Assembly (NCBI GenBank): GCA_039105265.1
Contig: JAPFFF010000054.1
Location: 992,001-1,056,000, forward strand
Length of the DNA: 64,000 nt
Direction: 5' to 3'
DNA from: Tritrichomonas musculus
Lineage: Eukaryota > Parabasalia > Tritrichomonadida > Tritrichomonadidae
This document shows, piece after piece, positions 27,619 to 37,783 of this stretch. The position numbers and the translations under genes are program-made. Under the pieces are notes generated by a model. That model was not told where the DNA came from. It did not search any database and saw only the letters and a list, made by a program, of their open reading frames with translations. Within the stretch, counting starts at the first letter, position 1, and each line of letters opens with the position of its first letter.

Positions 27619-28437
27619 ATGAAGATCTTCGAGTTTCGAGTTATTGTTCCAACTCGACTTGATAAATATTCCATTGGAAATCGATATATGAACCTTGAAT
27701 ATGTAAAATCAGAAGCTGGTGGAGGTGAAGGAATAGAGCTTGTCCAAAATGAAAAATTTAAAAACGATAATGAAGAAGGGCAATATACTTATAAAATATT
27801 TCACATAAAGTCAAAAATACCAGGCTTTATTCGATGGGCTGTTCCTGATAAGTATCTTCATTTTCATGAAAAGTCTTGGAACGCATATCCACATTACAAT
27901 ACACACAATTTTGTACCATCACTTGGAGATGACTTTATTCTCAAAGTAGAATCTCAGCATATTGAATACAGGCATGGGATGAAATTCCCAGAAAACGCTC
28001 TTAAACTCTCAGAAGAAGAACTTAAAAAAAGAAAAATTTGGTATCTTGACATTGTCGATGGTGACCCTAAGCCAAGTGAAGAAAATCTTATAATGGAAGG
28101 TTTTTCTTGTCCAGAAGCTGGAATATCAGAGTTAAAAGGAAAAGACGGATCATATGATCACAGCAAGGTCCCAGAATGGACAAAGCATTACAATGGCGAC
28201 ATGGTTTGTTGCATTAAAGTTGTCAAGTTTCATTTCAAATGGTGGGGCCTTCAAAAAGCTGTTGAAAAATTTGTTACAAAGTCAGTATATCCCAAGATAT
28301 TCACTGATTCGCATCGAAAATTAATTTCTACATCAAAAGACTGGTTCCAATTATCGTATGACGATATTCTCCGTTTAGAAATTGAAGCAGCTGATAAACA
28401 AAAGGAAGGTGAAGGATTTATCAAAGATGAAGAATAA
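27619..28437 (+). CDS. Phosphatidylinositol transfer protein (class I PITP, single domain)
   Basis: 272 residues, the length of animal PITP-alpha/beta, and alignable end to end. Moves phosphatidylinositol and phosphatidylcholine between membranes and feeds phosphoinositide signalling. Key positions are kept: the GGGEG loop (34-38), GQYTYK with T57 and K59 (PITP-alpha T59/K61, inositol-headgroup contacts), HEKSWNAYP with the conserved Asn, the membrane-inserting tryptophan pair in KFHFKWWGLQ, and the Glu of DILRLEIEA corresponding to E248. The frame is open further upstream, but only from a GTG; the first ATG at 27,619 fits the family start exactly. No extra domains, so it is the soluble class, not the RdgB membrane-associated class. 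Divergent from no obvious neighbour; stand-alone gene. Confidence 0.93.
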   Translation: MKIFEFRVIVPTRLDKYSIGNRYMNLEYVKSEAGGGEGIELVQNEKFKNDNEEGQYTYKIFHIKSKIPGFIRWAVPDKYLHFHEKSWNAYPHYNTHNFVPSLGDDFILKVESQHIEYRHGMKFPENALKLSEEELKKRKIWYLDIVDGDPKPSEENLIMEGFSCPEAGISELKGKDGSYDHSKVPEWTKHYNGDMVCCIKVVKFHFKWWGLQKAVEKFVTKSVYPKIFTDSHRKLISTSKDWFQLSYDDILRLEIEAADKQKEGEGFIKDEE

Positions 28438-28869
28438 TTAAAATTATAAACGTTTAATACAAATATTTAGTCAATAACAATTTTTTTGTTTTTTCAAATA
28501 TTTATAAAATCTATTTGATCTAAAATGAAAATAGATAATTTATATTTTCTTTTCTTTTGCTCTTTGGCTGGTTCAAAGTAGAGATTTTTTCATTTGAAAG
28601 AGTAAATATTATAACAGAAAAAGTTTCTTATTTCCAATTTTTACTGTGTTGATAATACTAATGATAAATGTATATCAATTATATTTTATTTATTTTTGAT
28701 GATAAGGTTTTGAATGTAAAATAATTGAAAAATGTAAAAGTTTCATTTTATTTTCAAATTGAATACTTATAGACGCAAGGTCTTAAAAAGTTTACCAATA
28801 AACGCAAGATTAAAAGGTTTATTTTTTATTTTCACAAAATTTATATGATACTTTGAAATTGAATTTATT
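28438..28869. other. Intergenic, no gene seen
   Basis: AT-rich spacer holding the 3' end of the PITP gene and the promoter region of the caspase-like gene. Confidence 0.4.
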
Positions 28870-28874
28870 TCATT
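28870..28874 (+). promoter_or_regulatory. Initiator (Inr) TCATT of the caspase-like gene
   Basis: TCATT with putative +1 A 16 nt before the ATG at 28,888. This spacing is typical of trichomonad Inr and supports that ATG. Confidence 0.5.
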
Positions 28875-28887
28875 TATTTTGCTTATT

Positions 28888-29712
28888 ATGTCTTTCGTTG
28901 ACATTCCAAACAAAAAGCTTAAGCATCCTCATTATGAACATCGTACAAGTAAGCTTGATTCCAAAGATAATAAATTTACAAGAGAAAAATTCCAGATTAT
29001 TAGGAAGTACTCTACTCACAAGAAAATCCTTGAATCATTTAAAAGGATTGGAATGTGTTTAAATAACAAACAAGTATCAGAGATCCCCAATGAAAATGAA
29101 TTAGATAAAGTTTGTTTCTTATTAATGAATGATTATGAAGATGAAGATGATGAATTAGGAGTTGGGCCTTTGAATGATGGTTATTTAATTGGTTCAAAAG
29201 AATATCGTCTTGGATTTAAAGTTTTTTTCCTATATAATTGTTCAAGTCAAGAATTCACTAATTATCTCAAATACATGATTCAGAATACAAAAGAAATATT
29301 GACAGTTTTTTATTCAGGTAAAAAAGACCCAATTTCAAAAGGTATTCAATTTACCGATGGAACAATTATTAAATTAGAAACCGATTTGATCATTTCAAAA
29401 AATTGCCAGTATAATCAAAATCGTGTTATTTTTATTACTGATTGCCCATGTGGAGGTTCTGTTTTCAAAACAAAAGACTGTTCAAATGTAATTTCTTTTT
29501 CAGTTAAGAAAAAAGGAAAAGACGAAACAAAAGCCAAAAAAATGACACATGGAATTGCAACATATTATCTTTGCAAATTTGCTTTGGATACTCCTAAAAT
29601 GACACCAAATCAGCTTATTGATCAAATGAATTCTTCGCTTAGCCGTTTCAATGAAATTTTCAAATGTGAATTATCATGTAAAGATTTTGGTGATAATCCT
29701 ATTTTTGAATAA
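28888..29712 (+). CDS. Caspase-fold (peptidase C14-like) protein, probably inactive
   Basis: 274 residues from the ATG at 28,888; upstream in-frame TTG is ignored because an Inr sits just before the ATG. The middle resembles the caspase-like core widespread in trichomonads: FKVFFLYNCSS, then LTVFYSGKKD where caspases and metacaspases carry the catalytic His (YSGHG), then VIFITDCPCGGSVF where they carry the catalytic Cys (DxCHSG). Here the His position is Lys, and the Cys position aligns to Pro or to a shifted Cys, so the dyad looks lost. The C-terminal part (THGIATYYLCKFAL, then RFNEIF and NPIFE) matches the same family as I remember it. Might be a regulatory pseudoprotease. The stop overlaps TAAA. 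Confidence 0.6.
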   Translation: MSFVDIPNKKLKHPHYEHRTSKLDSKDNKFTREKFQIIRKYSTHKKILESFKRIGMCLNNKQVSEIPNENELDKVCFLLMNDYEDEDDELGVGPLNDGYLIGSKEYRLGFKVFFLYNCSSQEFTNYLKYMIQNTKEILTVFYSGKKDPISKGIQFTDGTIIKLETDLIISKNCQYNQNRVIFITDCPCGGSVFKTKDCSNVISFSVKKKGKDETKAKKMTHGIATYYLCKFALDTPKMTPNQLIDQMNSSLSRFNEIFKCELSCKDFGDNPIFE

Positions 29713-30523
29713 AATATTTATATGAATTACTAAGCTATAAATGTTGTACTTTTCCCAACAGCAGATTTTTTTTGACATTTTAATAAAATATGTTAAAAAA
29801 AATAAGTCCAACATATTGAAAGAGCATTTTGAAAATATGATTTAACTCATTAACTGTTTTAAATTCATATAAATACTTTAGGAAAAATACAAAAAAAGAA
29901 AAAAGATATTAGAGGTTATCTATAAAAGATATAACAGTTTTTTGGTATTGGATTAATATAAAGAACTTCTTTTGTATTTTGATGTCAAAATATTTAAATA
30001 AGCTTATATATAAAACAAATATTATTTAATAATGATTTGATGATATATAATTAGCCTAACGTCCAATCTAATATACCTTTTCCTAAATCTAGTTAAATAC
30101 AAGAGAAAAGAGAGGGTAAATAAATTAATAGGCATCTAGCTATTAATTGAAAATATATATGTATACTAAAGCAAGGATCAAAAGTACAAGCAGTAAGGTT
30201 GATTAAGGAGGTTCACCGCGTATAGGATTGAGGTGATTAGGCTTTAAAATATGAAATACAAACATATAGTATGGATAAAAATTAATAAGTGGACACTTAG
30301 ATCAAAGTATATGTATAAACAAAAAGAATTTATGTACAAAAACAAATGATCAATAGTTAATGGCAAGTATTTAAGTTGAATACTACTGAGATATAGAATC
30401 AGATTATTTTGTTCGAGTCTTTATCAAGATAGTCATTTAGAAATAAAGTGTGCACCTGATTATCTTTGCTAGTTAGGTAGTCTCAGCAGGGTTAATATAT
30501 TAAATGAACTTAAAAAAAATGAT

Positions 30524-30536
30524 TTTTCGCGCCAAA
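30524..30536. promoter_or_regulatory. E2F-like motif TTTTCGCGCCAAA
   Basis: Matches the E2F/DP consensus TTTSSCGC with flanking AAA, striking in such AT-rich DNA. It lies 56-68 bases upstream of a short hydrophobic open frame. Function unproven. Confidence 0.3.
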
Positions 30537-30591
30537 TTTATCTAACTTATATATATAAACCTTTGAAAATAAAAAATATTCTTACATCAAA

Positions 30592-30672
30592 ATGAAATCT
30601 TTTTTGATCGTTTTTATTGCAATATATTGTTTTGTCACTGTCTTAACTATTATATATTATAAGTGTTACTAG
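30592..30672 (+). CDS. Possible 26-residue hydrophobic micropeptide
   Basis: ATG-initiated frame coding for MKSFLIVFIAIYCFVTVLTI plus six residues (IYYKCY), a single potential membrane span or a stranded signal peptide. It could be the 5' remnant of a lost membrane or secreted protein gene. Short and unsupported apart from composition and the upstream motif. Confidence 0.2.
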   Translation: MKSFLIVFIAIYCFVTVLTIIYYKCY

Positions 30673-31299
30673 ATTCAAGCATTTAAAAATCAAAAAAGGT
30701 CATCATTAACAGTTTCTATATATGAAGTTATTAGAAAATATTAATTCCAGAAGGATTTCATTAGTTCAAATTGCAGTGTAAATACGGTATTGAACCTTTT
30801 AAAAGTGTAATTACAAAGACTAATGATAATTGCAGCTTTTCACCTAAATCCCACATTAGTAAAAAGTAATTCGATTGAGAAATATGAGTACTTGTTTAAT
30901 ATAAAATTAAAACCAGTGAGTGTCTTTGCCATTTATTTTATCTAATTTCATATCTATATCAAAATCATATGTCATGTTCTGTGAATCCTATTTGGCTGCT
31001 CTTACCCTCATTCCTCCATAAATATAATCTAATAGAGCATATCAGATTTATTGTTAATTCAAACAAAATATTTTTATGATTCTTGTCTTGAAATGTAGTA
31101 ATGAAGACATAACAAACAGAAAAATAGTTATTTCTTCATTATCATAGTTTGACTTTTCATTTGGTATTTTAACATCGAAAGGATTCTAATTTGTTGATTG
31201 TATTTTTTCGGATTTTCTAAATTCATCATTCTATGTTCATTTGTTGTTTCAGCATTATTTCTCTTTAAATTTTTTTTGTTTTTGGCGGTCTTCCTGATT

Positions 31300-31660
31300 T
31301 TCTTTTAACATATTTCATTTCTTTTAGGCAACCAAAACTTTTAATTATATTCTTCGATGGAGGAGCCTATACTATACTATTAAAGCTAACATATCATCAA
31401 AATCTAGATTTTCGCATATCCAGAATAAGAGGTTTTTCACTCATTTTCATTTTTATTTAAATATTTAAATTTTATAACTAATATCATTATATTACTGAAT
31501 AAATAATCAAGAGGAGAATCATCAATTGATGTAATAATTTGGAAATACATGAACTCGTTAATGGCATTTGAATAGTCGTCATGATTACAGGCAGATACCA
31601 TTTCAAAATTTGAGTTAGGATGAACAGCAATTAACTTTATACTAAATTATATAGAAAAAA
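31300..31660 (-). pseudogene. Decayed unidentified coding region
   Basis: The minus strand reads open for about 60 codons with normal amino-acid composition (for example HPNSNFEMVSACNHDDYSNA, then INEFMYFQIITSIDDSPLDY) at 31,440-31,640. Further coding-like pieces in other frames lie downstream towards 31,200. Not identified; possibly the N-terminal part of a trichomonad ankyrin or BTB-type gene. Confidence 0.25.
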
Positions 31661-31904
31661 GAAAAGAAACATATAAATTGTCATTTGAAAGAAAGCCTGC
31701 AAAAAAAAACTTGAAAAAGTTTGAATATTTTGAAAGAAGAACTAGATTTATATCTTTCAAAATGAACCAAAGATAATTGTGATTGTGAAGATCAATTGTA
31801 TAATATACTAATTATAGCAAAATACTTTCTTTTGTATAGCTTTTACAAAAGAACAAAAAGAAACTTTATTCTGCTATATCAATTGGTCACAAAAAATATC
31901 ATAT

Positions 31905-32229
31905 ATGGACAGAAGCTCATATTACTCACCTCTTTTTCTTGCAAAAAGGACTCAAATTATAAACGATACTGAAATCTCTGATGATCTAAAAGTTGAAGAA
32001 GAAGTATTTTCTGATTTGTTATATCTTGAAACTGATGAGCCAGAACAACTTGTGAGCAAACACAATATCAAACAATTCAAAGCCAGAAAGTGCTGTGTTT
32101 TCCGATTTATGATAGACATGGATTATCATTAAGAAAAGTGCACTATGGAAGAAGTGGAAATATTGATAATAAACAGATTGACAACTATTTAAATAAAATT
32201 ATTGAAACTGTAATTCAATTATCAACATG
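31905..32229 (+). pseudogene. Frameshifted small gene, unidentified
   Basis: ATG at 31,905 opens 75 codons ending in KARKCCVFRF...YH. At about 32,098 a second frame takes over with IYDRHGLSLRKVHYGRSG and runs to a TGA at 32,229. The two halves read as one protein of about 108 residues with one frameshift. Not recognised. A real frameshift and two overlapping fragments cannot be told apart here. Confidence 0.3.
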
Positions 32230-32239
32230 AACGAAACAG

Positions 32240-33710
32240 TAGAGTTACTAGTAGTAAGGGCTCCACCTGTCCTTAGTAGTAAGTGGTTACACCCCTTTCG
32301 GACCATTTATGATAGCTATTGTAAACGATTACCCTACTAATATTAATTTAACTTTTTATCGTCATTCCAAATGAGTGAGTACTTCATAAGACCCCTCGAA
32401 TGAGCACTTGGGTAGGATAATCTGCGAAGTAGGTTAAATATTTATGGTTTATACTGCCAATATTCTATCATTAACGAATAACATCACCAACGAACTTATC
32501 ATAAATGTATAATCACTAACGAATTACATCTACAACATCCAACGTAAACGACTCCTCTATCTATGTATTCGTGAACGATCCAACTTAAACAGTCCATCTA
32601 TACTAAACAAATTTTAATATAACTTTTTTATTCTTACTACAATTTTGAACTAGCGCATACAACTTTTTTCTGAAAAAAAACATGAATAGTGAAGAAAAAG
32701 AAAGATTATTCGAACTAGACTTCCACACACGTAAAGAGATTACTCTAAATGATGTTAGTCCATACTCGATAACGATTCCGTTAAAGCATGTGCAGCGCAT
32801 GAACGTTAAGCCAGAAACAATGCTGTATAATCTTACGAAAAATATTAACTGGAACGATATATCCAATATAGACAATACAGAAAGATCTACTAACAACCAT
32901 AAACTTAACCCATTAAGTGATAGATTCTGCGACAATGTTATATTCTATTACATGGTTCCAGTAAATACTAATACCAAGAACAAGAACGATTATCTATCGG
33001 AGTTCCTCGCAGAACACACATCTAAGATTAAACGAATATTACAATCTCACAATATTAACGTTAACAAGAGATATATTAAACCAAAGTATAGTAGCAAAGA
33101 AGGAAAATACTATAAACTGTAAATTAAAGTTTCGTTACCATCGATTCCAGTTAACGATATATTCGCATTAATTACTAGCGAAGAAGTTATTAAATCCTTT
33201 AACGATGAAGGTATCTACATTAACGATATCGACTTCACACAAGACTTCTCTGGTGTTATTAACAAAGAAGAAGTGATCCAGTATCTAATAGACAATAACG
33301 ATTATGTTGTGGAAGGTTCCAATAATGATGGAGACTACGTAATTATGGATAACGATAAACTAGTTGGAAAGAACTGTCTAACCTTCGTCCATAACACAGA
33401 ACACGGTAGAGTTAGATACAAATTCTATAATAAATTTGTCCAATCTATCAAGAATCCATCCGTTAGAGAGAAGATCGGATCACATATAGCGGATTGGTTA
33501 TACAATCCAGATGAACAGTTACGGAGCAGTATTAACAATAGTTTGGATACAGGTTTGTTACGATTGGAGATAACGTTCTATATAAACAGCAATGCTGTTA
33601 GTGAAATGTACGTCCATAACCATCATTTGACCTAGGTATCTCACCGAACTACTTCCACAAGAGTTAATCTATATCTATCCCATTAACAACCAATGGAAGT
33701 CTGTATTAAA
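32240..33710 (+). mobile_element. Broken virus-like element, left piece (tentatively Maverick/Polinton-like)
   Basis: Codon choice changes abruptly here to AAC-, GAT- and TAA-rich, CG-containing coding unlike the host genes. It has two main open segments (32,682-33,122 and 33,273-33,635) on the plus strand. The second contains RYKFYNKFVQSI and TGLLRLEITFY patches, which recall replication-associated proteins of large DNA virus-like elements known in trichomonads. The piece is broken, with a few breaks, and no terminal repeats were found. Family assignment is a guess from style. The matching right piece is at 36,940-37,570. Confidence 0.35.
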
Positions 33711-34017
33711 CAAATTAAAGTGCTTTCCATTTTTGCATACAATTCAATTTTTTTAGTTTTACTTATTTTTTCATTTTATTGATTTTATTTATTTCAATTT
33801 TTATGTTTTTATTAATTTTTAAAATAAAATCATTAAAAAATCATAATTATACAGAACAAATAATGAAATAGAAATAATTAAACATTATTTATATGATGCC
33901 TTAAAAATAACATAAAAAAAAAGGGGAAAAAATAAAAAAATAATTAATTTTAATATTTATTATCGTTTTATAAAACAAAAATAATTATGTATACCAAATA
34001 ATTTACCAAGTTTTCAT
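33711..34017. other. AT-rich promoter-side sequence of the RRM relic
   Basis: Host-like T-rich then A-rich DNA. A TCATA initiator-like site at 34,014-34,018 overlaps the ATG of the relic. Confidence 0.3.
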
Positions 34018-34509
34018 ATGTTTTCAGGTCCACCTACTCCACCAAACTCTAATAATGCACAACAAGGTCAAATGATTCAGCTTTGTCCAATTTCTACTTA
34101 TTCTGTTACTCAACGAAACCTTGAAAAAAATCCACAAATTAATCTCTCGCCATCAAATGCTGTCCAATTCAATCAACAACATCAGGCAAAATCTCGATTA
34201 ACAAAAGAAAAAAATTATTTTCAATTATTATTTGCATCATTAATTATACTGTTTCATATCAAGAATTACATAATTTTTGTAGTAAAGCAGGAGAATTTTC
34301 ACAATTAATTTATGATAGTTCCCATTAAGGATATGCTTATTGTATTTTTTATGATTTGCGTTCTGCCTCAGATGCTATTCAGAATTTAAATTCTCAGAGG
34401 TTTAAAAGTAGAACATTATTCATTGATTATGCATTAGTTCAGTCAATTAGCTCATTATGATCTTATTATGATACATACTCAAAAGTTAAAATTAAATCAT
34501 CCAAATCTA

Positions 34510-34538
34510 TAGGGTGTCCAAAAAAATTTGAGCATCTC
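34510..34538 (+). repeat. Left terminal inverted repeat
   Basis: Matches the reverse complement of 35,740-35,768 base for base. Confidence 0.8.
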
Positions 34539-35739
34539 GATTTGTGATAAATGAAAATTATTTTTTTTCTTTTTAAAATAAAGTTCAAATGTTGTTTTTA
34601 TTGTGCTATTAAAAAATATCCCAGATATTAAATGTGTCAATAATTACGAACTGTAATTTATGGTAAAAACATAAACGTATAGAAATTATAAACGTATTTA
34701 TAATATTTTTTTTTTTGTGACTTAAGTATTTTTGATATATTTATGTTTAGAATATCCATGGAGCTGAACAATATATATTAAAATAATTAATGGAATTAAC
34801 TATATTATATTATTTCTTTATAAATAAGTTATCAAGCCCACTTGATGATTAAAAGGTTAAGAAAAGTTCATTATATATTTTTCTGAATTGAATCACTCGT
34901 AAATTGATGATCGATCTATTAATCAACGAGACATAAAGATAATCAATTTTCAAAAAAAGGGAATTATTTGTTGCACAATTAAGAATTAAAAAAAGTCATA
35001 TGCTTTGTTTGGGTAGAATATTGGATTGTGAAAATTTGATTTTATTCACTTTTTAATGTCTGCTATTTTTCTCTCAAAAAGTGAAACGAAATCAGATTTT
35101 TTCGCAATTTTCCCAGCTCAAATTTTAATATTAAAATAAAACTATTCCGAATTTACAATCAGTAAGATGTGAAATTTAAATTATAAAGATCATATCTTCA
35201 TGCAATTATTTATTTGTTCTTGAAGGTCAACAAAATTCAATTTTGTTCAAAAATGCCAAAATTTAAAAAAATTGCCAATTATTACTATTTTGGCAAAATA
35301 AAAGGACGTAGTTTTATATATATAATTTATTTGTCATATGAAGAATATTATTTAATAAAAAAAAATTTACAGTTACTTATTATTCATGCTAACAAGATTG
35401 CAAATATTTTGCCAAGCTTCCAAAAAATTTTTTTTGAATACAATACCAATAATTTTATTCAGAAATCAATAAACAAATGCATTTATTTAATCTACTCATT
35501 AGTTTTATATAACATATATGTTTACATTTTTAAATATGTTTTATTTGCTCCATCAAATGAATCCTAATGAAAAAAATTTAATTGTTTTCTCAAAAAATTC
35601 AATATTCAAAGATGCAAAGTTAAATGAATCATATTCAAATTAATATACAAGATTCTTGCTTAATTTTAATATTATATATATTTTATTAATAAAAGTTATT
35701 AATAAATCAAAAATTATCTTTATATCTTTTATACAGATG

Positions 35740-35768
35740 TAGATGCTCAAATTTTTTTGGACACCCTA
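35740..35768 (-). repeat. Right terminal inverted repeat
   Basis: Reverse complement of 34,510-34,538; followed by the duplicated TA. Confidence 0.8.
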
Positions 35769-36084
35769 TAAGTCTAGTTTAACAACTGATGATATAAATG
35801 AAGTTATGTCTCAATTCGGAGAAATTAAATCATGCACACAAAAGACACAAAAATCACGTTATATTGGTAAATGGCTCATTGAATTTTTTGATTTTCGAGC
35901 AGCTCAAAAATGCATTGAAAATGAAAAAATTCATTATAAAGATGAAAATTTGAAATTATCATTTAAAATAGAAAAAAATGCTCATTTTGATAATACTTCT
36001 AGTCATAATGATTTTATAAACATATGAAATAATGATGATAATAACGTAATGGAAAAGAAAAATGAAAAAGTGTCACGTTTGCAT

Positions 36085-36935
36085 AACCCTAAACCAATTT
36101 CTAATAGAAAAATACTGAATTATCTTCGTCTTTATTCAAAAAGTCAAATTCGAAATATATTTGGAGTAGGAAAAAATAGAATTGATTTGAATTGATAGAA
36201 TTGAAAGATAATTGAAATATAAAATCAGAAGACAAAGAAAAACAACAAGAGATCAAGATCATTTTATTTGTAAAGCTTCTTTTGATGGAGTTGGATCATC
36301 TAAAAAAATATTAAACAAATTTAAAAATAAATATCCAAATTCATCTTTTTCACGTTCTTTTGTGATTCGGCGGTTAAGGAAAAATAATTTTAAATACAGG
36401 AAACCTAAGCATATAATAAAAATAGCAAATCCGCTAAAATTTTTTAGATATAACTTCGCCTCTAATAAGCTTTTATATCATTCAGATGATTTGCCCATTA
36501 TTTTTTCTGATTAGTGTAGAGTGTATAATTTGCATGATAACAGATGTAAATGGATATTTATAAATGACTTTAGAAAATTTTCAATAAAAAAAAATTTCTA
36601 CTAAGATATGGGCAGCTGTTGGATTGGGCCTCAAGTCTAAACTTCTTTTCCTAAAAGGGAAAATATCGAGAATGTCTAAATGAATCAAATGTTTTTGATG
36701 ATGCAGATCAGGTGTATGGAAAATTTCAATATATTTTTCAGGATGGGGCCACTTGCCATACAACACCCAAATCATATAAATTCATTGAAAAAAGAGCAAG
36801 GGTGTTGTATGGATGGCCACCAAACTCTCCTTATTTATCGTCCATAGAAATGTTATGGGCAATACTAAAAAATAAACTTTGTGATGTAGAACCACAATCT
36901 TCTAATACAATAATACTGAAACAATCGAGATGAAA
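36085..36935 (+). pseudogene. Tc1-type DD34E transposase relic
   Basis: Fragments in several frames give a full transposase order. An HTH-like start (YSKSQIRNIFGVGKNRID near 36,135) and a second HTH region (36,212-36,514: RRQRKTTRDQDHF, FVIRRLRKNNFKYRKPKH) come first. The first catalytic Asp sits in the FSD-CRVYNL region near 36,510, interrupted by a TAG. The second Asp is in FQDGATCHTT near 36,740 and the Glu in PPNSPYLSSIEMLWAILKNK near 36,830. Thirty-four residues separate the second Asp from the Glu, so it is DD34E (Tc1 group) and not the DD34D of the Tvmar1 mariner. At least two stops and frame changes; no TIRs found. Confidence 0.7.
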
Positions 36936-36939
36936 TTAA

Positions 36940-37570
36940 GTAATACCGAATCAATTTAGTTATAATATTCCAATACTAATAGTTACATGTAAGAGAGATA
37001 GTGACGATTTAATAATAAGAGAACATTGTTATGAGAAAGTACTTGTACCGAATATAACTCAACGATTCGAATTAGATGAGCTAGTAACATACTTAACTAA
37101 TCGGAATAAACGATTTCCTTTCAATATACAAGTTAGATCTGGTTAACACGACTAACTTAGAAGATAATTCGATAACGAAATTTAGAGTTATTAATACCAA
37201 GAACATATCGACACTTAAAACAGATAACGTACCAATTAAGTTTACCGATATGAGAAAAACTATAGAACAACAATATTTGAAGGAGTTAGAAGATGAGAAG
37301 ATGTTTATGAAGAACCACGATGATACGATTAAGTCTGTTATAGCAGATAACGATAAAGTAGATTCCGTAGTGAAATCCATTAACAATAGTTATGACAAGT
37401 TACAAGAAGAGGTATAAGCATCTAAACAGTTGCGTATGCATCTACGTAATTACTTAATAACTGAGTTAATGAAACCGAAAACGTATTACAAGAGATTGTT
37501 GGATATGGAAGATAACGTTAAGATGTACATGTATGGGTTTCGAGATATATCTACTAAATGTAGAACCAGA
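36940..37570 (+). mobile_element. Broken virus-like element, right piece
   Basis: Plus-strand coding in the same unusual codon style as 32,240-33,710, including the stretch VVKSINNSYDKLQEEV near 37,355-37,415. Broken, with some breaks, and no terminal repeat identified. The simplest reading is one old element (or two insertions of one family) now separated by the RRM relic and DNA transposons. Confidence 0.3.
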
Positions 37571-37783
37571 TTTTGAATCTTTAATTTTTTTTATTTTTAT
37601 AATTTATGTCTACAAAAATATACACAAAAAATGTTGTGATACCTCATTGAATTTTCTTCTCTGAAATATAAAAGCTTTGATAGCCATCCCTAAAAAAAAA
37701 AAAAAAAAAAAAAAAAATACTTTATTGATTAAAAATTCTAAGAATCTATTGTAAATCAAAAGTTTTTTTTTTTTATACAAACT

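Larger units (their letters stand above)
29713..31300. other. Gene-poor region
   Basis: About 1.6 kb with no supportable large gene. It holds a perfect E2F-like motif (about 30,524-30,536) followed by a 26-codon hydrophobic frame (30,592-30,672). Bases 30,080-30,500 are less AT-rich and more complex than the rest but match no RNA gene I recognise; no tRNA cloverleaf could be drawn. Confidence 0.4.
34510..35768. mobile_element. 1.26-kb TA-flanked TIR transposon (Tc1/mariner-type, non-autonomous or decayed)
   Basis: Perfect terminal inverted repeats of about 29 bp starting TAGGGTGTCCAAAA, flanked by a TA duplication (34,508-34,509 and 35,769-35,770), the signature of IS630/Tc1/mariner insertions. 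The interior has no recognisable transposase. The one longer frame (35,214-35,567) starts without ATG and is low-complexity. Confidence 0.75.
34018..36027 (+). pseudogene. RRM (Mei2-like) protein pseudogene split by a transposon
   Basis: The 5' part (from 34,018) codes for a low-complexity N-terminus with Pro, Asn and Gln. After frame changes, near 34,250-34,450, an RRM follows: ELHNFCSKAGEFSQLIYDSS then GYAYCIFYDLRSASDAIQNL. At the TA of 34,508-34,509 a 1259-bp element interrupts it. The frame resumes at 35,771 with SSLTTDDINEVMSQFGEI and KWLIEFFDFRAAQKC, a second RRM. Removing the element and one TA restores continuous reading across the junction (K-S-K-S-S-L). The host gene was already damaged by a stop and a frameshift in the first half, so it is non-functional. 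Confidence 0.6.

Noticed and set aside
30190-30480. tRNA or other structured RNA (GTTCGAGTC box at about 30,411)
   Set aside because: No acceptor stem, D-arm or anticodon arm can be drawn around the box.
35214-35567. Transposase gene inside the 1.26-kb TIR element
   Set aside because: The frame starts without ATG and shows none of the HTH or DDE motifs.
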